IMG/VR virus record: IMGVR_UViG_3300042305_000998
Coordinates: 1 to 27,404 of that record
From: a virus
Length of the DNA: 27,404 nucleotides
Strand: one strand, 5' to 3'
A model generated the notes under the pieces. That model was not told the DNA's origin and made no database searches. It saw only the letters and a list, made by a program, of their open reading frames with translations. The position numbers and the translations under genes were made by a program. Of the stretch, positions 1-8,090 are shown in pieces (position 1 is the first letter of the stretch; each line of letters begins with the position of its first letter).

Positions 1-792
1 GTTCTTCTTCTTCTCCTCGTCATCAATCGCGGAGTTGTCCAAGAAGCGCAGCGTGAACTTGCGGATGATTGCGTTAGGGTCGTTCTCAGACTTCTCGGCG
101 CGTTCGCACAGTCCAAGGAGCGCATCATTCTTGGAATGTGGCATGGCCGACCAAATGAAGCGGCCTTTGCGATCCGCGAGGCGGGCTTGCATTTCCCCCA
201 CCCAAGCCTCATTCGACAAATCTTCGTCACACCAGACCAAGTCGGCGGCGAAACCTTGGGGCGGTTCACCTTCTGATGAGAAGCAATAGATCGTCCATCC
301 CGTGATGAGTTCAGCCTTCTGGAGATAGCCGGCGTTCTTCTGCACCCAGGCGATTTCTCGGATCATTCTTGGAGGGATCAGAGGAGGCGCTGGTTTGGCC
401 TCTCCCCTTCTTGCATCGTCCTTGCCGGGAATGAACGCCCGCCACTTGTTCGTCTCTTCGTCCCGGATCATCCGGAACGCACCGGGGCGAAACAGGATCC
501 TGTGGATCACCATGCCGATGTGGGTCCACCCCTTCCCCACGATCACAAGGTTGCCGCCCTCTTTGGGATACTTGTTGTGGGGGTCTTGGCCTGTCGCTGC
601 CCTAGCGATCTCTGCCGCAACACACAGCGTCTTGCCAGCACGGTTGCCTCCGATCACGATCCGCTCGCTCGCCATGCACTTGTGGATCTCGTCCTGCTTG
701 GGCATGGGCGTGTATAGCCGCAACGCCTCAATGCGACGTTCCGCGATCTCCTGCTGCAACTCCTTCATGGAGTCCAGCGCGTGCTTTGTCAT
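1..792 (-). CDS. terL: Terminase large subunit, N-terminal ATPase part (partial)
   Basis: This is the DNA-packaging motor ATPase that pumps phage DNA into the procapsid. The reading frame is open to the left edge, so only the first 264 residues are visible and the C-terminal nuclease lies outside. A Walker A motif GGNRAGKT sits at residues 48-55. A Walker B-type segment, DLVWCDED, sits at 184-191 with the acidic pair D189/E190. Both spacing and order fit TerL. The ATG at 792 lies 16 bases after the preceding stop; a second in-frame Met is at residue 9. It is the last visible gene of the leftward virion operon, directly after the small-terminase candidate. The family assignment is firm; the exact start is less so. 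Confidence 0.93.
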   Translation of the reverse strand, partial: MTKHALDSMKELQQEIAERRIEALRLYTPMPKQDEIHKCMASERIVIGGNRAGKTLCVAAEIARAATGQDPHNKYPKEGGNLVIVGKGWTHIGMVIHRILFRPGAFRMIRDEETNKWRAFIPGKDDARRGEAKPAPPLIPPRMIREIAWVQKNAGYLQKAELITGWTIYCFSSEGEPPQGFAADLVWCDEDLSNEAWVGEMQARLADRKGRFIWSAMPHSKNDALLGLCERAEKSENDPNAIIRKFTLRFLDNSAIDDEEKKKN

Positions 793-808
793 GCCCGCAA
801 TCGGGGCA

Positions 809-1003
809 CTAGCGGTCGGAGGTGGGGGGATCTTTGGGTGCTTGCGCATTGAGTTCAGAGAGGACGATGTCTATGGCCTCCACTATCGACTTGTCGGACG
901 GTCTTGTCCCAGTGAGGAACTCTGAGCAATACCGTCTCAGGTTCTTCAGGACGACAACCGCATCACCCAGCCGCTGGAGTTCTGTTTGCGTTTTCATGTT
1001 CAC
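809..1003 (-). CDS. Small hypothetical protein between terminase genes
   Basis: A 64-residue, mostly helical protein of unrecognised family, with no visible domain. Its GTG start overlaps the stop of the upstream zinc-ribbon gene as GTGA, a translational-coupling arrangement; an ATG two codons later is the alternative start. It ends 16 bases before TerL. Position between the small-terminase candidate and TerL suggests a packaging accessory role, but that is inference from context only. Confidence 0.6.
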   Translation of the reverse strand: MNMKTQTELQRLGDAVVVLKNLRRYCSEFLTGTRPSDKSIVEAIDIVLSELNAQAPKDPPTSDR

Positions 1004-1142
1004 CGCACATCGTTTCCGGAGTTGTCATGGGGAAGCGGCTGTCCCCGCTCTCCATCGGCTTCGGGGGATACCGGAGGCACAACCCAATTCGTGGCTCCTT
1101 GTTGACTTCGATCCACCACTTGCAAGTTTCGCACTGCTTCAT
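963..1142 (-). CDS. Cys-rich small protein overlapping the small-terminase candidate
   Basis: A 59-residue protein lying in a different frame across the 3' end of the 1000-1644 gene (143 bases shared) and the 5' end of the next gene. It starts MKQCETCKWW and has a CxxC pair, a GLCLRYPP segment, then FPMTTPETMCGEHE. That pattern of CxxC, Cys before Arg-Tyr-Pro-Pro, and a final Cys-Gly-Glu-His is one I recognise from small phage zinc-binding proteins. It implies a single metal site made of four Cys and possibly His. The longer frame reading in from 1319 is basic and low-quality, so the start at 1142 is preferred. No strong Shine-Dalgarno is visible. Function unknown. Confidence 0.6.
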   Translation of the reverse strand: MKQCETCKWWIEVNKEPRIGLCLRYPPKPMESGDSRFPMTTPETMCGEHENANRTPAAG

Positions 1143-1644
1143 TGAGGTCTTTCTGTGGTAAGGCGTTGATGACCGTCGCCGCTTCCAGGACACGCTTCTG
1201 TAGCTCCGTTTCCAATTCGTCTTCGGACCAGAGGGTGAGCGGTTTCTTTGCACCACCATCGGCGGAGTTCTGGGCAGTGAGCCGGACCATCGTCTCCAGC
1301 ATCTTGGTCCTGAATGCACCGCCGGCAGGGGCGTCGTAGAACTGCTTCATCCAGGCGTTGCCGAACCCCGCCACGCCACCGAAGTAGGTGTAGAGAATCT
1401 CCACCAACTCCGAGGAATGGGGGATGTTCGATCCACCCAGGCGGGCGGCGGCGATGAAGAGATCGACCGCACCCTTCTCAATCTCTTCCAGCTTCTTGTC
1501 GGTCTTACGCTTGCGCTTCTTCTTCGCAATCGTATTGCGGCAGTGACGGCACTTGGAGTGATAGCCGTCCTTCGACTTGTGGAAGTGTTTGGGGTCTAGC
1601 GGGTAGGTCTTGCCGCACTCGGCGCAGGTGCGTTCGCTAGACAC
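1000..1644 (-). CDS. Zinc-ribbon protein, putative small terminase subunit
   Basis: A 214-residue protein. The N-terminus has a four-cysteine ribbon (CAECG near residues 8-12 and CRHC near 33-36), followed by a Lys/Arg-rich stretch at about 41-50. Residues 60-150 form a helical region including LVEILYTYFGG and KPLTLWSEDELETEL. I recognise this layout from genes just upstream of TerL in other phages, where it is the best small-terminase candidate: DNA recognition by the ribbon, oligomerisation by the helical part. No biochemical signature proves this. Its start overlaps the end of the glycosyltransferase-like gene by 8 bases, and its last 143 bases also encode the 59-residue Cys protein in another frame. 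Confidence 0.72.
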   Translation of the reverse strand: MSSERTCAECGKTYPLDPKHFHKSKDGYHSKCRHCRNTIAKKKRKRKTDKKLEEIEKGAVDLFIAAARLGGSNIPHSSELVEILYTYFGGVAGFGNAWMKQFYDAPAGGAFRTKMLETMVRLTAQNSADGGAKKPLTLWSEDELETELQKRVLEAATVINALPQKDLNEAVRNLQVVDRSQQGATNWVVPPVSPEADGERGQPLPHDNSGNDVR

Positions 1645-2494
1645 TCACTTTAAACTTGGGCTTTAGGTCCACGATCTTCACGGTCGAATCGAAGTTGGCT
1701 TCCCAAGACTGCTTCAGCTTCTCGGAGATGTGCTTGGCTTCGATGAACTGCGGCTTGCCGACGCACTTCGGCTTCCAGTGGCCCGCCCAAGCATCCCAGT
1801 TACAGAACAGCGGATTGTATCCCAGCTTCTGCGTGCCAACCAAAGAAAGATCGCGTGTCTGTGTAACATCTTCCGTGGACGCCTTCTCGGCCTGATACTT
1901 GTCGGGGTATTCGTAATAGAACCAGGGCTTGTCCGCTTCGGTATTGGGCTCCGTGAGTTCAAAGGCCCGCATGTCGTACATGATCAGACCCGTGGGGAGG
2001 GCGGCGCATTCCTGGATACCTGACATCTTCACGGCCTGAGACCGTTCGTACATCTTCAACTGGAAGTCCGGATTGGGATTCCCGGTCTGCATGTTCCGCC
2101 ATTCAAAGACGTACACGCACTCCATCGGAGGCGGGCCGCAGTACGGGGCACCGATGACACACGGGCCCTTTTCGTAGTGGTCGTACAGGAAGTCGAAGGA
2201 CGATGTGAAGAACGGTTTGCCGCCCGGTTCGCAGTCGGGCTTCATGTCCGAATCGATCATCACCAACACATCCACCCCGTACTCGCGGGCCTGGAGAACG
2301 GCCCGGTTGCGGGTCATGGTGATCGGCGTGTCTGCAAGATTCCAGATGCGGATGTTCTCAATCCGTGGATCCCGGGACGCCTCGGCAACGAGGGGTGTCA
2401 TCCACTCACGGATGTCCGGGACTTCAGAGGAAATCCCGCCGTTGCCACCGTAGGAGAAAGTAACCAGACCGACGTTCAGCTTGCGTTGTTGCAT
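1637..2494 (-). CDS. Glycosyltransferase-like protein (GT-A type)
   Basis: A 285-residue protein. A predicted strand-loop, VDVLVMIDSDMKPD (residues 74-87), contains the DxD-type motif D81-S-D83 that binds the metal and nucleotide-sugar in GT-A glycosyltransferases. It is preceded by TMTRNRAV at 59-66, common in phage members of this fold. A start at 2494 is supported by GAGGTG four bases upstream. It overlaps the zinc-ribbon gene by 8 bases. It lies within the virion operon, so a role in glycosylating a virion protein or DNA is possible but not shown. It could also be a fold relative with a non-sugar role. Confidence 0.75.
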   Translation of the reverse strand: MQQRKLNVGLVTFSYGGNGGISSEVPDIREWMTPLVAEASRDPRIENIRIWNLADTPITMTRNRAVLQAREYGVDVLVMIDSDMKPDCEPGGKPFFTSSFDFLYDHYEKGPCVIGAPYCGPPPMECVYVFEWRNMQTGNPNPDFQLKMYERSQAVKMSGIQECAALPTGLIMYDMRAFELTEPNTEADKPWFYYEYPDKYQAEKASTEDVTQTRDLSLVGTQKLGYNPLFCNWDAWAGHWKPKCVGKPQFIEAKHISEKLKQSWEANFDSTVKIVDLKPKFKVSV

Positions 2495-2540
2495 GTATCA
2501 CCTCGGGGGAGAGTGAGTGTATCAGATTAGTGGACGGATG

Positions 2541-4424
2541 TCAAGTCCACGGGCCTGTAAAGCTGCCGTCCACAGGCCCCTTCCAGCCAGATTCGCGAAG
2601 CATCTCCTGAAACGCCGCGCGTGATGGACTGTCGGCACCAAGGGTTGCAATCTGACTGAGCATCGCGGCTTGCGATGCGTTCGGGGGCCGTACGACCTGA
2701 CTCATGCGTTTGTCCATGCGCCGGCGTGTGTCTCTTTCGCGGGCAAGGCGAGCCATCACATCCTTTACTCGCTGGGCGGTCTTTTGTGCATGTGCTACAT
2801 CGTCAAAAGGCTCTGGGGCCGATGTGATCGGGCGACCATACCAATCAGAAAAATATGCGTCCGATGCTTGCTGCGCCTGACGCGACGCAATCATGGCTTG
2901 TAATTTCTCACGGGCTGCGGCGTGCCGCTCCTGACCCGGCGCAATTGTGTTGATATGCAGATCAGAATGCGCAAATCCGTTCTGACTGTACGCCGACCCT
3001 ACGTCCTGTCTGTGCAAATCACCTGAGATGGTTTGGATGTACTCATTGATTGCTCTCTCTAGCTGCGGATCAAAGCTCATCCCGGCATTGCGCAGCAAAT
3101 TAACACGCTCCCGCGCAAGGGCCGCCCTTTCGTCAACACGTAGGTTCCTTCCAGTCCGAGTAGCCGCCTCCCCGCCCACTACTAGCGCGGTGCCCAGGTT
3201 AACGTCAGCTAGCGACTTGTATGGGGAGGTGGGGCCAAGGCTTTGAGATAGTGCAGCTAGCGCGCTGCGATTGTCGTCGGCGCGTTTCTTTGCTTGCATC
3301 GCCTCTTGCGGGCTGCCGTACTGCTGGCGGTCGTCAATTCCGTCCTTGTCGATATCAACGGGGCTCCCGCCATACGGCATCCCCTGGCTTCGTGGCGGGA
3401 TAGGCTGGGCTTGGCCGGGGCGCGTCATCCAGTCCGGCGCGTACTCCGGAATCGGCGGATCGTTGTTGACGTAGTGAGCGTCTGACCAGAGCTTGCCGTC
3501 ACGGTATTCAGCCGGGACGTAGGTCATGCCTGGGCGGTCGTTGGGGCTCTTGCTGACTGGGGCCTGCTGTGAAGGAGGTGGCGAAGCCTGCGGCTGCTGC
3601 GTCCCGAGTGGCATGATCCACTGATCACGCGGCTGATAGCCCGGGAGCGAGGAGAGCCACTGTTGGTATGGGTCGGCCTGCATGGGCGGCGCGGTGGGCG
3701 GCATCCTGGGCCCACCAAACATCGGCTGCATGAAGTACGGATTCGCCTGCGGCATGAAGTACGGATTCCCGTACAGGCTGGGAGGGGCGTACGGATTCAG
3801 GGACTCCGGCGCCATCGTCTGCTGCTGCTGAAAGTACTGCGTGAAAGGGTTGTAGAACCCGTCCTGCACCATCTGCGATGCGGCATTGCGCATGCCCTGG
3901 AGATCGATCTGTGGCGCACCAAAGTCTTGCTTGGTGAAGTTGGCAACCTGATACGGGAGCATCGCCTGCATGGACTGCTGGACGAACGCATCGCGCTGAC
4001 GCATGGCGTCTGCGAGTCCCTGAGACTGATTGCCGCCGTAGAACTGCCCCCCTGGCGAGTACACGCCGGGCTGCATGTTGGCGTACGGGTTCGCCTGCGG
4101 CTGGCCGTAGGCAGTTCCCAGAGACGGTGTCTGCGTCGGCTGCGCTTTGCCGGGGGCGTAGGCGGAGAAGTCCATCGATCCGGACTGTTTGGTCTGCGGC
4201 GCGGCGGGCTGCTGCGAGTTCTTGCGGAAGATTGCGTCACTCGGAATACCGCCCTGGCCCGGCTGCGGCGGGGCGTAGGGGGACGATGAGTTAATCCTGC
4301 CGGACGGCTGCGAACTCCAATTACCCCAATCGGCAAACGCCTTCTGTGCCTGCTTCCCCTCCGCAGTCTGCATGTACTGGTCATGCGGCATATCCTGATA
4401 CTGCGGCGATTTCTGCCAACGCAT
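2541..4424 (-). CDS. Large Gln/Pro-rich protein, probable virion component
   Basis: A 627-residue protein without a recognisable enzyme domain. Residues 1-330 are dominated by Gln, Pro, Ala, Tyr, Met and Asn, with degenerate NPYFM and NPYA units around residues 110-235, which implies a disordered, flexible region. The C-terminal half is more helical and charged (stretches of ERAALARERVNLLRNAG type). The gene starts in a TAATG overlap with the preceding 49-residue gene, with AAGGGTG seven bases upstream. Location in the structural operon after the capsid genes suggests an internal, connector or tail-related virion protein; this is inference only. Confidence 0.7.
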   Translation of the reverse strand: MRWQKSPQYQDMPHDQYMQTAEGKQAQKAFADWGNWSSQPSGRINSSSPYAPPQPGQGGIPSDAIFRKNSQQPAAPQTKQSGSMDFSAYAPGKAQPTQTPSLGTAYGQPQANPYANMQPGVYSPGGQFYGGNQSQGLADAMRQRDAFVQQSMQAMLPYQVANFTKQDFGAPQIDLQGMRNAASQMVQDGFYNPFTQYFQQQQTMAPESLNPYAPPSLYGNPYFMPQANPYFMQPMFGGPRMPPTAPPMQADPYQQWLSSLPGYQPRDQWIMPLGTQQPQASPPPSQQAPVSKSPNDRPGMTYVPAEYRDGKLWSDAHYVNNDPPIPEYAPDWMTRPGQAQPIPPRSQGMPYGGSPVDIDKDGIDDRQQYGSPQEAMQAKKRADDNRSALAALSQSLGPTSPYKSLADVNLGTALVVGGEAATRTGRNLRVDERAALARERVNLLRNAGMSFDPQLERAINEYIQTISGDLHRQDVGSAYSQNGFAHSDLHINTIAPGQERHAAAREKLQAMIASRQAQQASDAYFSDWYGRPITSAPEPFDDVAHAQKTAQRVKDVMARLARERDTRRRMDKRMSQVVRPPNASQAAMLSQIATLGADSPSRAAFQEMLRESGWKGPVDGSFTGPWT

Positions 4425-4573
4425 TATTCGTCACCCTTCTTCGTTGGGATGCTGTCCATGCCCATACCCGTGCCCTGGAGCATGCGCAGTTTGATGATGT
4501 CCACGGACTCTGGCTTCCGCGTCTCGGCAATGAGTTGCCGGAGGTAGTCCAGGTTCTGGATTGCTGGTTCCAT
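4424..4573 (-). CDS. Small hypothetical protein downstream of a terminator hairpin
   Basis: A 49-residue, charged, helical protein starting MEPAIQNLDYLRQLIAE and ending in KKGDE. Its stop and the start of the large Gln/Pro-rich gene share a TAATG, so the two are likely translationally coupled. The ATG comes directly after the T-rich tail of a strong hairpin, with no Shine-Dalgarno in the leader. Translation would therefore depend on read-through transcripts or an unusual initiation. Family not recognised. Confidence 0.58.
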   Translation of the reverse strand: MEPAIQNLDYLRQLIAETRKPESVDIIKLRMLQGTGMGMDSIPTKKGDE

Positions 4574-4610
4574 AAAGAAAACGCCGCTGGCCAGTTGCCC
4601 AGCCAGCGGC
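4574..4610 (-). terminator. Rho-independent terminator after the capsid genes
   Basis: Read on the minus strand, a perfect 9-bp stem GCCGCTGGC/GCCAGCGGC with a 10-base loop is followed by GTTTTCTTT. It lies 30 bases past the stop of the decoration-like gene, so it would cap the scaffold-capsid transcript and lower expression of the genes further left. Confidence 0.75.
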
Positions 4611-4639
4611 GCCCCCGATTGCCCTGTGACGGGCAGTTC

Positions 4640-5230
4640 TTAGTAGCGGGTCTTCACGATGGCCAGGACGTTCGCCCCGGTGGTCGCACCCGTGCTGCAC
4701 GCACGGCCGAGAACACCGAGACCGTTGTCGTTGGCAAGCTGCGTGCCAGCCGCGACACCGCTCTTCGTCACGCGACCAGCCGTGGTGCCCGTCGAAGCCG
4801 CAGCGGTGATCGCCGCGAGCCGGTCGCCCACAACCAGATCCGAACCGCTGAGAGCAACAGCCACCTCAGTCGGACCTTCCACCGTGACCCAGAACACATC
4901 GTTGACCGCAACGCCCGTCGCCGGGAGATGCTCATCCACCACGCCAACGCGCTCTTCGTTGGTCGCCGTGGTGTAGCCCTTCGTCACCGTGAAGCCAGCC
5001 AGACCAGCCGTGGCCGTGTCGAACGACACAACCCGCTTGGGGGCCAGGGCGATGGTGGACAGGTTCCGCACGGCAACGCAGGTCTTCACCCGGTTGCTGC
5101 GGATCCGGCCCGTGCTGGGATCAACGTCAGGGAAGGTCTTCACCGCCCCGACCCAATTTGCACCGTCCGTGGCGTTGGTGACCCCAAGGGTCTGGCCAAG
5201 CGAGAACGGCGGATCAACAAAAAGACTCAT
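4640..5230 (-). CDS. Capsid decoration-like protein
   Basis: A 196-residue protein rich in Ala, Thr, Val and Gly, with many short predicted strands and no Cys except two or three scattered residues. This is typical of head decoration or head-fibre proteins encoded directly after the major capsid gene. The start at 5230 is preceded by AAGAGGT at a good distance. There is an 18-base gap to the capsid gene and the terminator lies just downstream, so it shares the high-expression capsid transcript. No specific family can be named from motifs; the assignment rests on composition and position. Confidence 0.65.
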   Translation of the reverse strand: MSLFVDPPFSLGQTLGVTNATDGANWVGAVKTFPDVDPSTGRIRSNRVKTCVAVRNLSTIALAPKRVVSFDTATAGLAGFTVTKGYTTATNEERVGVVDEHLPATGVAVNDVFWVTVEGPTEVAVALSGSDLVVGDRLAAITAAASTGTTAGRVTKSGVAAGTQLANDNGLGVLGRACSTGATTGANVLAIVKTRY

Positions 5231-5248
5231 TTCAGATTACCTCTTTCT

Positions 5249-6358
5249 TTAGGCAAGGGCAGCGAGTTTGAAGAAGTTGCGCGGGCTCTTAAACTTAAGG
5301 TTGCCCAACGTTGACACAACGTAGCGATACTGTTGGGTGGTCTCGTCGTAGAACGGGCCCTCAGAGTTGAGAAGCTGTCCTTCCATGCAGAGCAACTCCA
5401 TGTTACCGATGGCGAGACCGTAGCCCGTGTCGGCCGGAATCGAATTTTCCGCCGACACCTCAACTCCGTCGAACTCAAACACATCCGTGAAGCCGTAGCT
5501 CCGCAGACCGTTCTGGCGGCTGACGATGACCCGCTCCTTGTCGTCCAGCTTGTTCAGGAAGTCGATGTACCAACGACGGTTCAGGAGAACCATGTCGATC
5601 TGGTCTTCCTTCGTATCGTTGCGACGAGCCTGATGAAGCGCCTCGCGGAGAGCCTTGGCACAGTTGGCTGCCCAAGTCGTACCGCCGAAGTAGCTGCTGG
5701 TCACGTTCGCGATGACCGGGCTGTAAAAATCAAATTCAGCATCGGCTTCGCCGTTGGGCCAAACGCCCGTCTTCTGCGAGCCGCCGTACGCGCCCAGGAC
5801 GGTCGAAAGACCGGCGTAGGTGTCGGACGGATACGCAAACGGATCCAGTGCATTGGCCGTACGCTGGGCGCCGGTCGCCACGTTGATCGTGCCGTTGGTG
5901 CCCAGGAACGATTCCAGGCCGTGGAAGCGAAGCTCGTTGCCGGCAGCGTAGCCGTCAACCACCCACTCCTTGGCAAGGTACTGCTCCATGCTGGTCAGAA
6001 GACGCGAAGCCATCTTGCCAGCAACGTTGACAAGAGCTTGTGCGCTACGATTTTCCAACATCTCTTTCTTGTAGATCGCGTCGGTCACCTGCGCGCCACG
6101 ATACTCCAGTTCGGCGTTCTTCCAGAGGTTCTGGCGAGCGAACGAGCGAGGAGTTTCGCCGTTGTTACCGCTTGGGGTGTGGTTGCGATACTGGATTTCC
6201 CAGTCGAAACCTCGTCCCGACATGTTTGTGCGAATGTTGCCGCTGCCTTCCAAAGCAGCGAACACCTTGTACTTCCGCAACGAGGCGACCTCTTCCTCCC
6301 GAAGGTGGTTGACAATCGTCGTTGCGATGGAACGTGCCCAGTCAGTCGAACTAGCCAT
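5249..6358 (-). CDS. Major capsid protein
   Basis: A 369-residue protein of the right size for an HK97-fold coat protein. It follows a scaffold-like gene through a TAATG overlap (6356-6360) with GGAGT six bases before the ATG, and it precedes a decoration-like protein and terminator. The N-terminal helix, a long middle domain with WANCAKALREALHQAR near residue 230-245, and a C-terminal segment with YRYVVSTLGNLKFKSPRNFFKL fit phage coat proteins that form rings of capsomers. No cleavable prohead region is obvious. The identification rests on length, composition and order; the exact capsid subfamily is not certain. Confidence 0.82.
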   Translation of the reverse strand: MASSTDWARSIATTIVNHLREEEVASLRKYKVFAALEGSGNIRTNMSGRGFDWEIQYRNHTPSGNNGETPRSFARQNLWKNAELEYRGAQVTDAIYKKEMLENRSAQALVNVAGKMASRLLTSMEQYLAKEWVVDGYAAGNELRFHGLESFLGTNGTINVATGAQRTANALDPFAYPSDTYAGLSTVLGAYGGSQKTGVWPNGEADAEFDFYSPVIANVTSSYFGGTTWAANCAKALREALHQARRNDTKEDQIDMVLLNRRWYIDFLNKLDDKERVIVSRQNGLRSYGFTDVFEFDGVEVSAENSIPADTGYGLAIGNMELLCMEGQLLNSEGPFYDETTQQYRYVVSTLGNLKFKSPRNFFKLAALA

Positions 6359-7398
6359 TAAAGGACTCCATCGTTAACGAGTTGGCCTTTCAGCCGCTCT
6401 TCAAAACTCATCCGAGAACGCGGTGCCCTCGGCTCTGTGGTGCCTGCACTTCGATTCGGAGCGCGGGTTGCACGCTCGCGAAGGAACTGCATGTTCTGTT
6501 GTGCAACGGGGTCAACGGGGGCTTGGGGCTGCATGGGCGGCGCCTGCGGAGGCATGGCCTGCGGCGGAGCCTGCTGCATCTGCTGGTAGCGGAGGTTCAG
6601 GAGATCCCGCTGCAACATCCCAGTCGCGTACTGCCAACGGGCCTTGGGATCCTGGATGCCGATCTGCTGGGCCTGCTGGATGTAGCCCTGGATGGCCTGA
6701 CCTTCACGGCTCACCGATCCATCAGGGTTGTAGAGCCAGTCGGAGTTCTGACGTTCCAGATCCTGGACGTAGTTCTGCGACTGATACTGGCCAAGCTGCT
6801 GTTGCACAAGCTCTTGGGCCTTCTGCATCGCGACCTGTTCAACAAACGGCTTCAGCGTGTTCTCGGGATCCGTGACCAGCTTGCGAGCGAAGTTCGCGGT
6901 GTAGTCCTGGTACTTCCGGAGAGCCTGCTGGGCCTCAAACGGAGCGTTGGGGTCGATGACCTCTTTGCCCGTCTGCGGGTCGCGGACGATGTACGACTTG
7001 TAGGTGTCTTCGATGGACGGGGGGTTCCACCACTTCGGCTGCTCGGGAGCCTTGGGGCGGCTGGCTTCCTGCTGGGCGGCGAGCCACTGCTGATACTTCT
7101 CAGCGTTCGCCATGTATTCCGTCGTCTTCGGGATCAACGACTGGAACTGCTGAAGCTGACGCTGGGTCTCACCGTAACCGTTGAACGCACGGTACAGGTT
7201 CTGGGCGATGGCGAGATCGTCCTGGCCCGCAAATTCGGGAAGTGCGCGGAACGCGAAATAGGGGCTTTCAAAGCCGCTATCCGACGATTGCGGTGCGGCC
7301 TGATGCGGCGCTGGTGAACTGTCCGGCGCTGCGCCCGCAGGCGCGGAAACCTGGGGTTCGACGGCGGCGTCTGTGCTGTTTGCGAATTCTTCGGACAT
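6358..7398 (-). CDS. Capsid scaffold-like protein
   Basis: A 346-residue acidic and Gln-rich protein. The first 45 residues are Ala/Pro/Ser-rich and disordered, residues 60-240 are helical with long Gln stretches (for example QRQLQQFQSL), and the C-terminus is Pro/Gln-rich then basic with the end SFEERLKGQLVNDGVL. A disordered N-terminus, helical middle and basic C-terminal tail directly before the coat gene is the classical scaffold layout. GAGGAG eight bases before ATG 7398 supports the start. That ribosome site lies inside the upstream endonuclease reading frame. Confidence 0.75.
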   Translation of the reverse strand: MSEEFANSTDAAVEPQVSAPAGAAPDSSPAPHQAAPQSSDSGFESPYFAFRALPEFAGQDDLAIAQNLYRAFNGYGETQRQLQQFQSLIPKTTEYMANAEKYQQWLAAQQEASRPKAPEQPKWWNPPSIEDTYKSYIVRDPQTGKEVIDPNAPFEAQQALRKYQDYTANFARKLVTDPENTLKPFVEQVAMQKAQELVQQQLGQYQSQNYVQDLERQNSDWLYNPDGSVSREGQAIQGYIQQAQQIGIQDPKARWQYATGMLQRDLLNLRYQQMQQAPPQAMPPQAPPMQPQAPVDPVAQQNMQFLRERATRAPNRSAGTTEPRAPRSRMSFEERLKGQLVNDGVL

Positions 7399-8036
7399 TC
7401 AACATTCTCCTCGGGGGTAAACGGCTTTACACCGTCTACCTTCTGAATGTCCGTCTCAGCCAAATCCGTAACGGAATATGGCTGATATCGATAGTCTGTG
7501 GACGCGGTGCGTTCTAAGTAACGTACAACAGCCATCAAAACAGCCGGATTTTCTAGGCTTAAGCCAACGAGACTATTACATCGATAGCAGACGACACCTC
7601 GCACCGCGCCATCTGAATGCCGATGATCAAAGTGTTGGTGCTTTCCGCTTTTGAACACGGCACCACATATCTCGCACACCTTCGCCAAAGCCATCTCGCG
7701 GACGCGGTCTTCCGGGATCCCGTAACGGCGAGCCCTGCTGACAGCGTTATCGCACTCTCGGCAATACCTCCCCAGGCCGTCATTGGCCGCGCGGTAGATT
7801 GCAAACTGCGACGACGGCTTTACCGTTCCGCACTTCGCGCACTGCTTTTCGGCAGGGATGTGGTCAGTGCCCGTGCGCCTTCGCTTCTTCTGGCGAAGCG
7901 CGTGGTTCTTGGCGTAGTAGCACGGCTTGCAAGCACCAACGTAGCCATCGCGGCATTTCTCGTTGGCGTAGTATTCGCTTATTGGCTTAAGAACGCCGCA
8001 AGCGCTGCAAGTCTTCTCTGTCGGGGGCTGGGCCAA
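7134..8036 (-). CDS. Endonuclease VII-like HNH protein with two zinc ribbons
   Basis: A 300-codon frame starting at TTG 8036, supported by AGGAGG just upstream. It has two N-terminal four-cysteine ribbons (Cys at about residues 10/13 and 36/39, then 66/69 and 92/95). The endonuclease VII core follows at residues 121-175: CEICG, HFDHRHSDGAVRG and CYRCN, a zinc-bound beta-beta-alpha-metal nuclease fold with His at 138 and 140. Such proteins cut branched DNA during packaging or act as free-standing homing nucleases. The frame does not stop before the scaffold start: about 88 Arg/Pro-rich residues are read out of frame across the scaffold gene. The tail may be a passive run-on. Confidence 0.78.
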   Translation of the reverse strand: MAQPPTEKTCSACGVLKPISEYYANEKCRDGYVGACKPCYYAKNHALRQKKRRRTGTDHIPAEKQCAKCGTVKPSSQFAIYRAANDGLGRYCRECDNAVSRARRYGIPEDRVREMALAKVCEICGAVFKSGKHQHFDHRHSDGAVRGVVCYRCNSLVGLSLENPAVLMAVVRYLERTASTDYRYQPYSVTDLAETDIQKVDGVKPFTPEENVECPKNSQTAQTPPSNPRFPRLRAQRRTVHQRRIRPHRNRRIAALKAPISRSAHFPNLRARTISPSPRTCTVRSTVTVRPSVSFSSSSR

Positions 8037-8090
8037 GACACCTCCTGTGAACGTCCGTCCACAGGATTAATGTCCCGCTACCCCCTTGCC

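Noticed and set aside
4346-6361. 322- and 342-codon plus-strand frames opposite the capsid genes
   Set aside because: Antisense shadows created by high GC content; the minus-strand genes have coupled starts and recognisable products.
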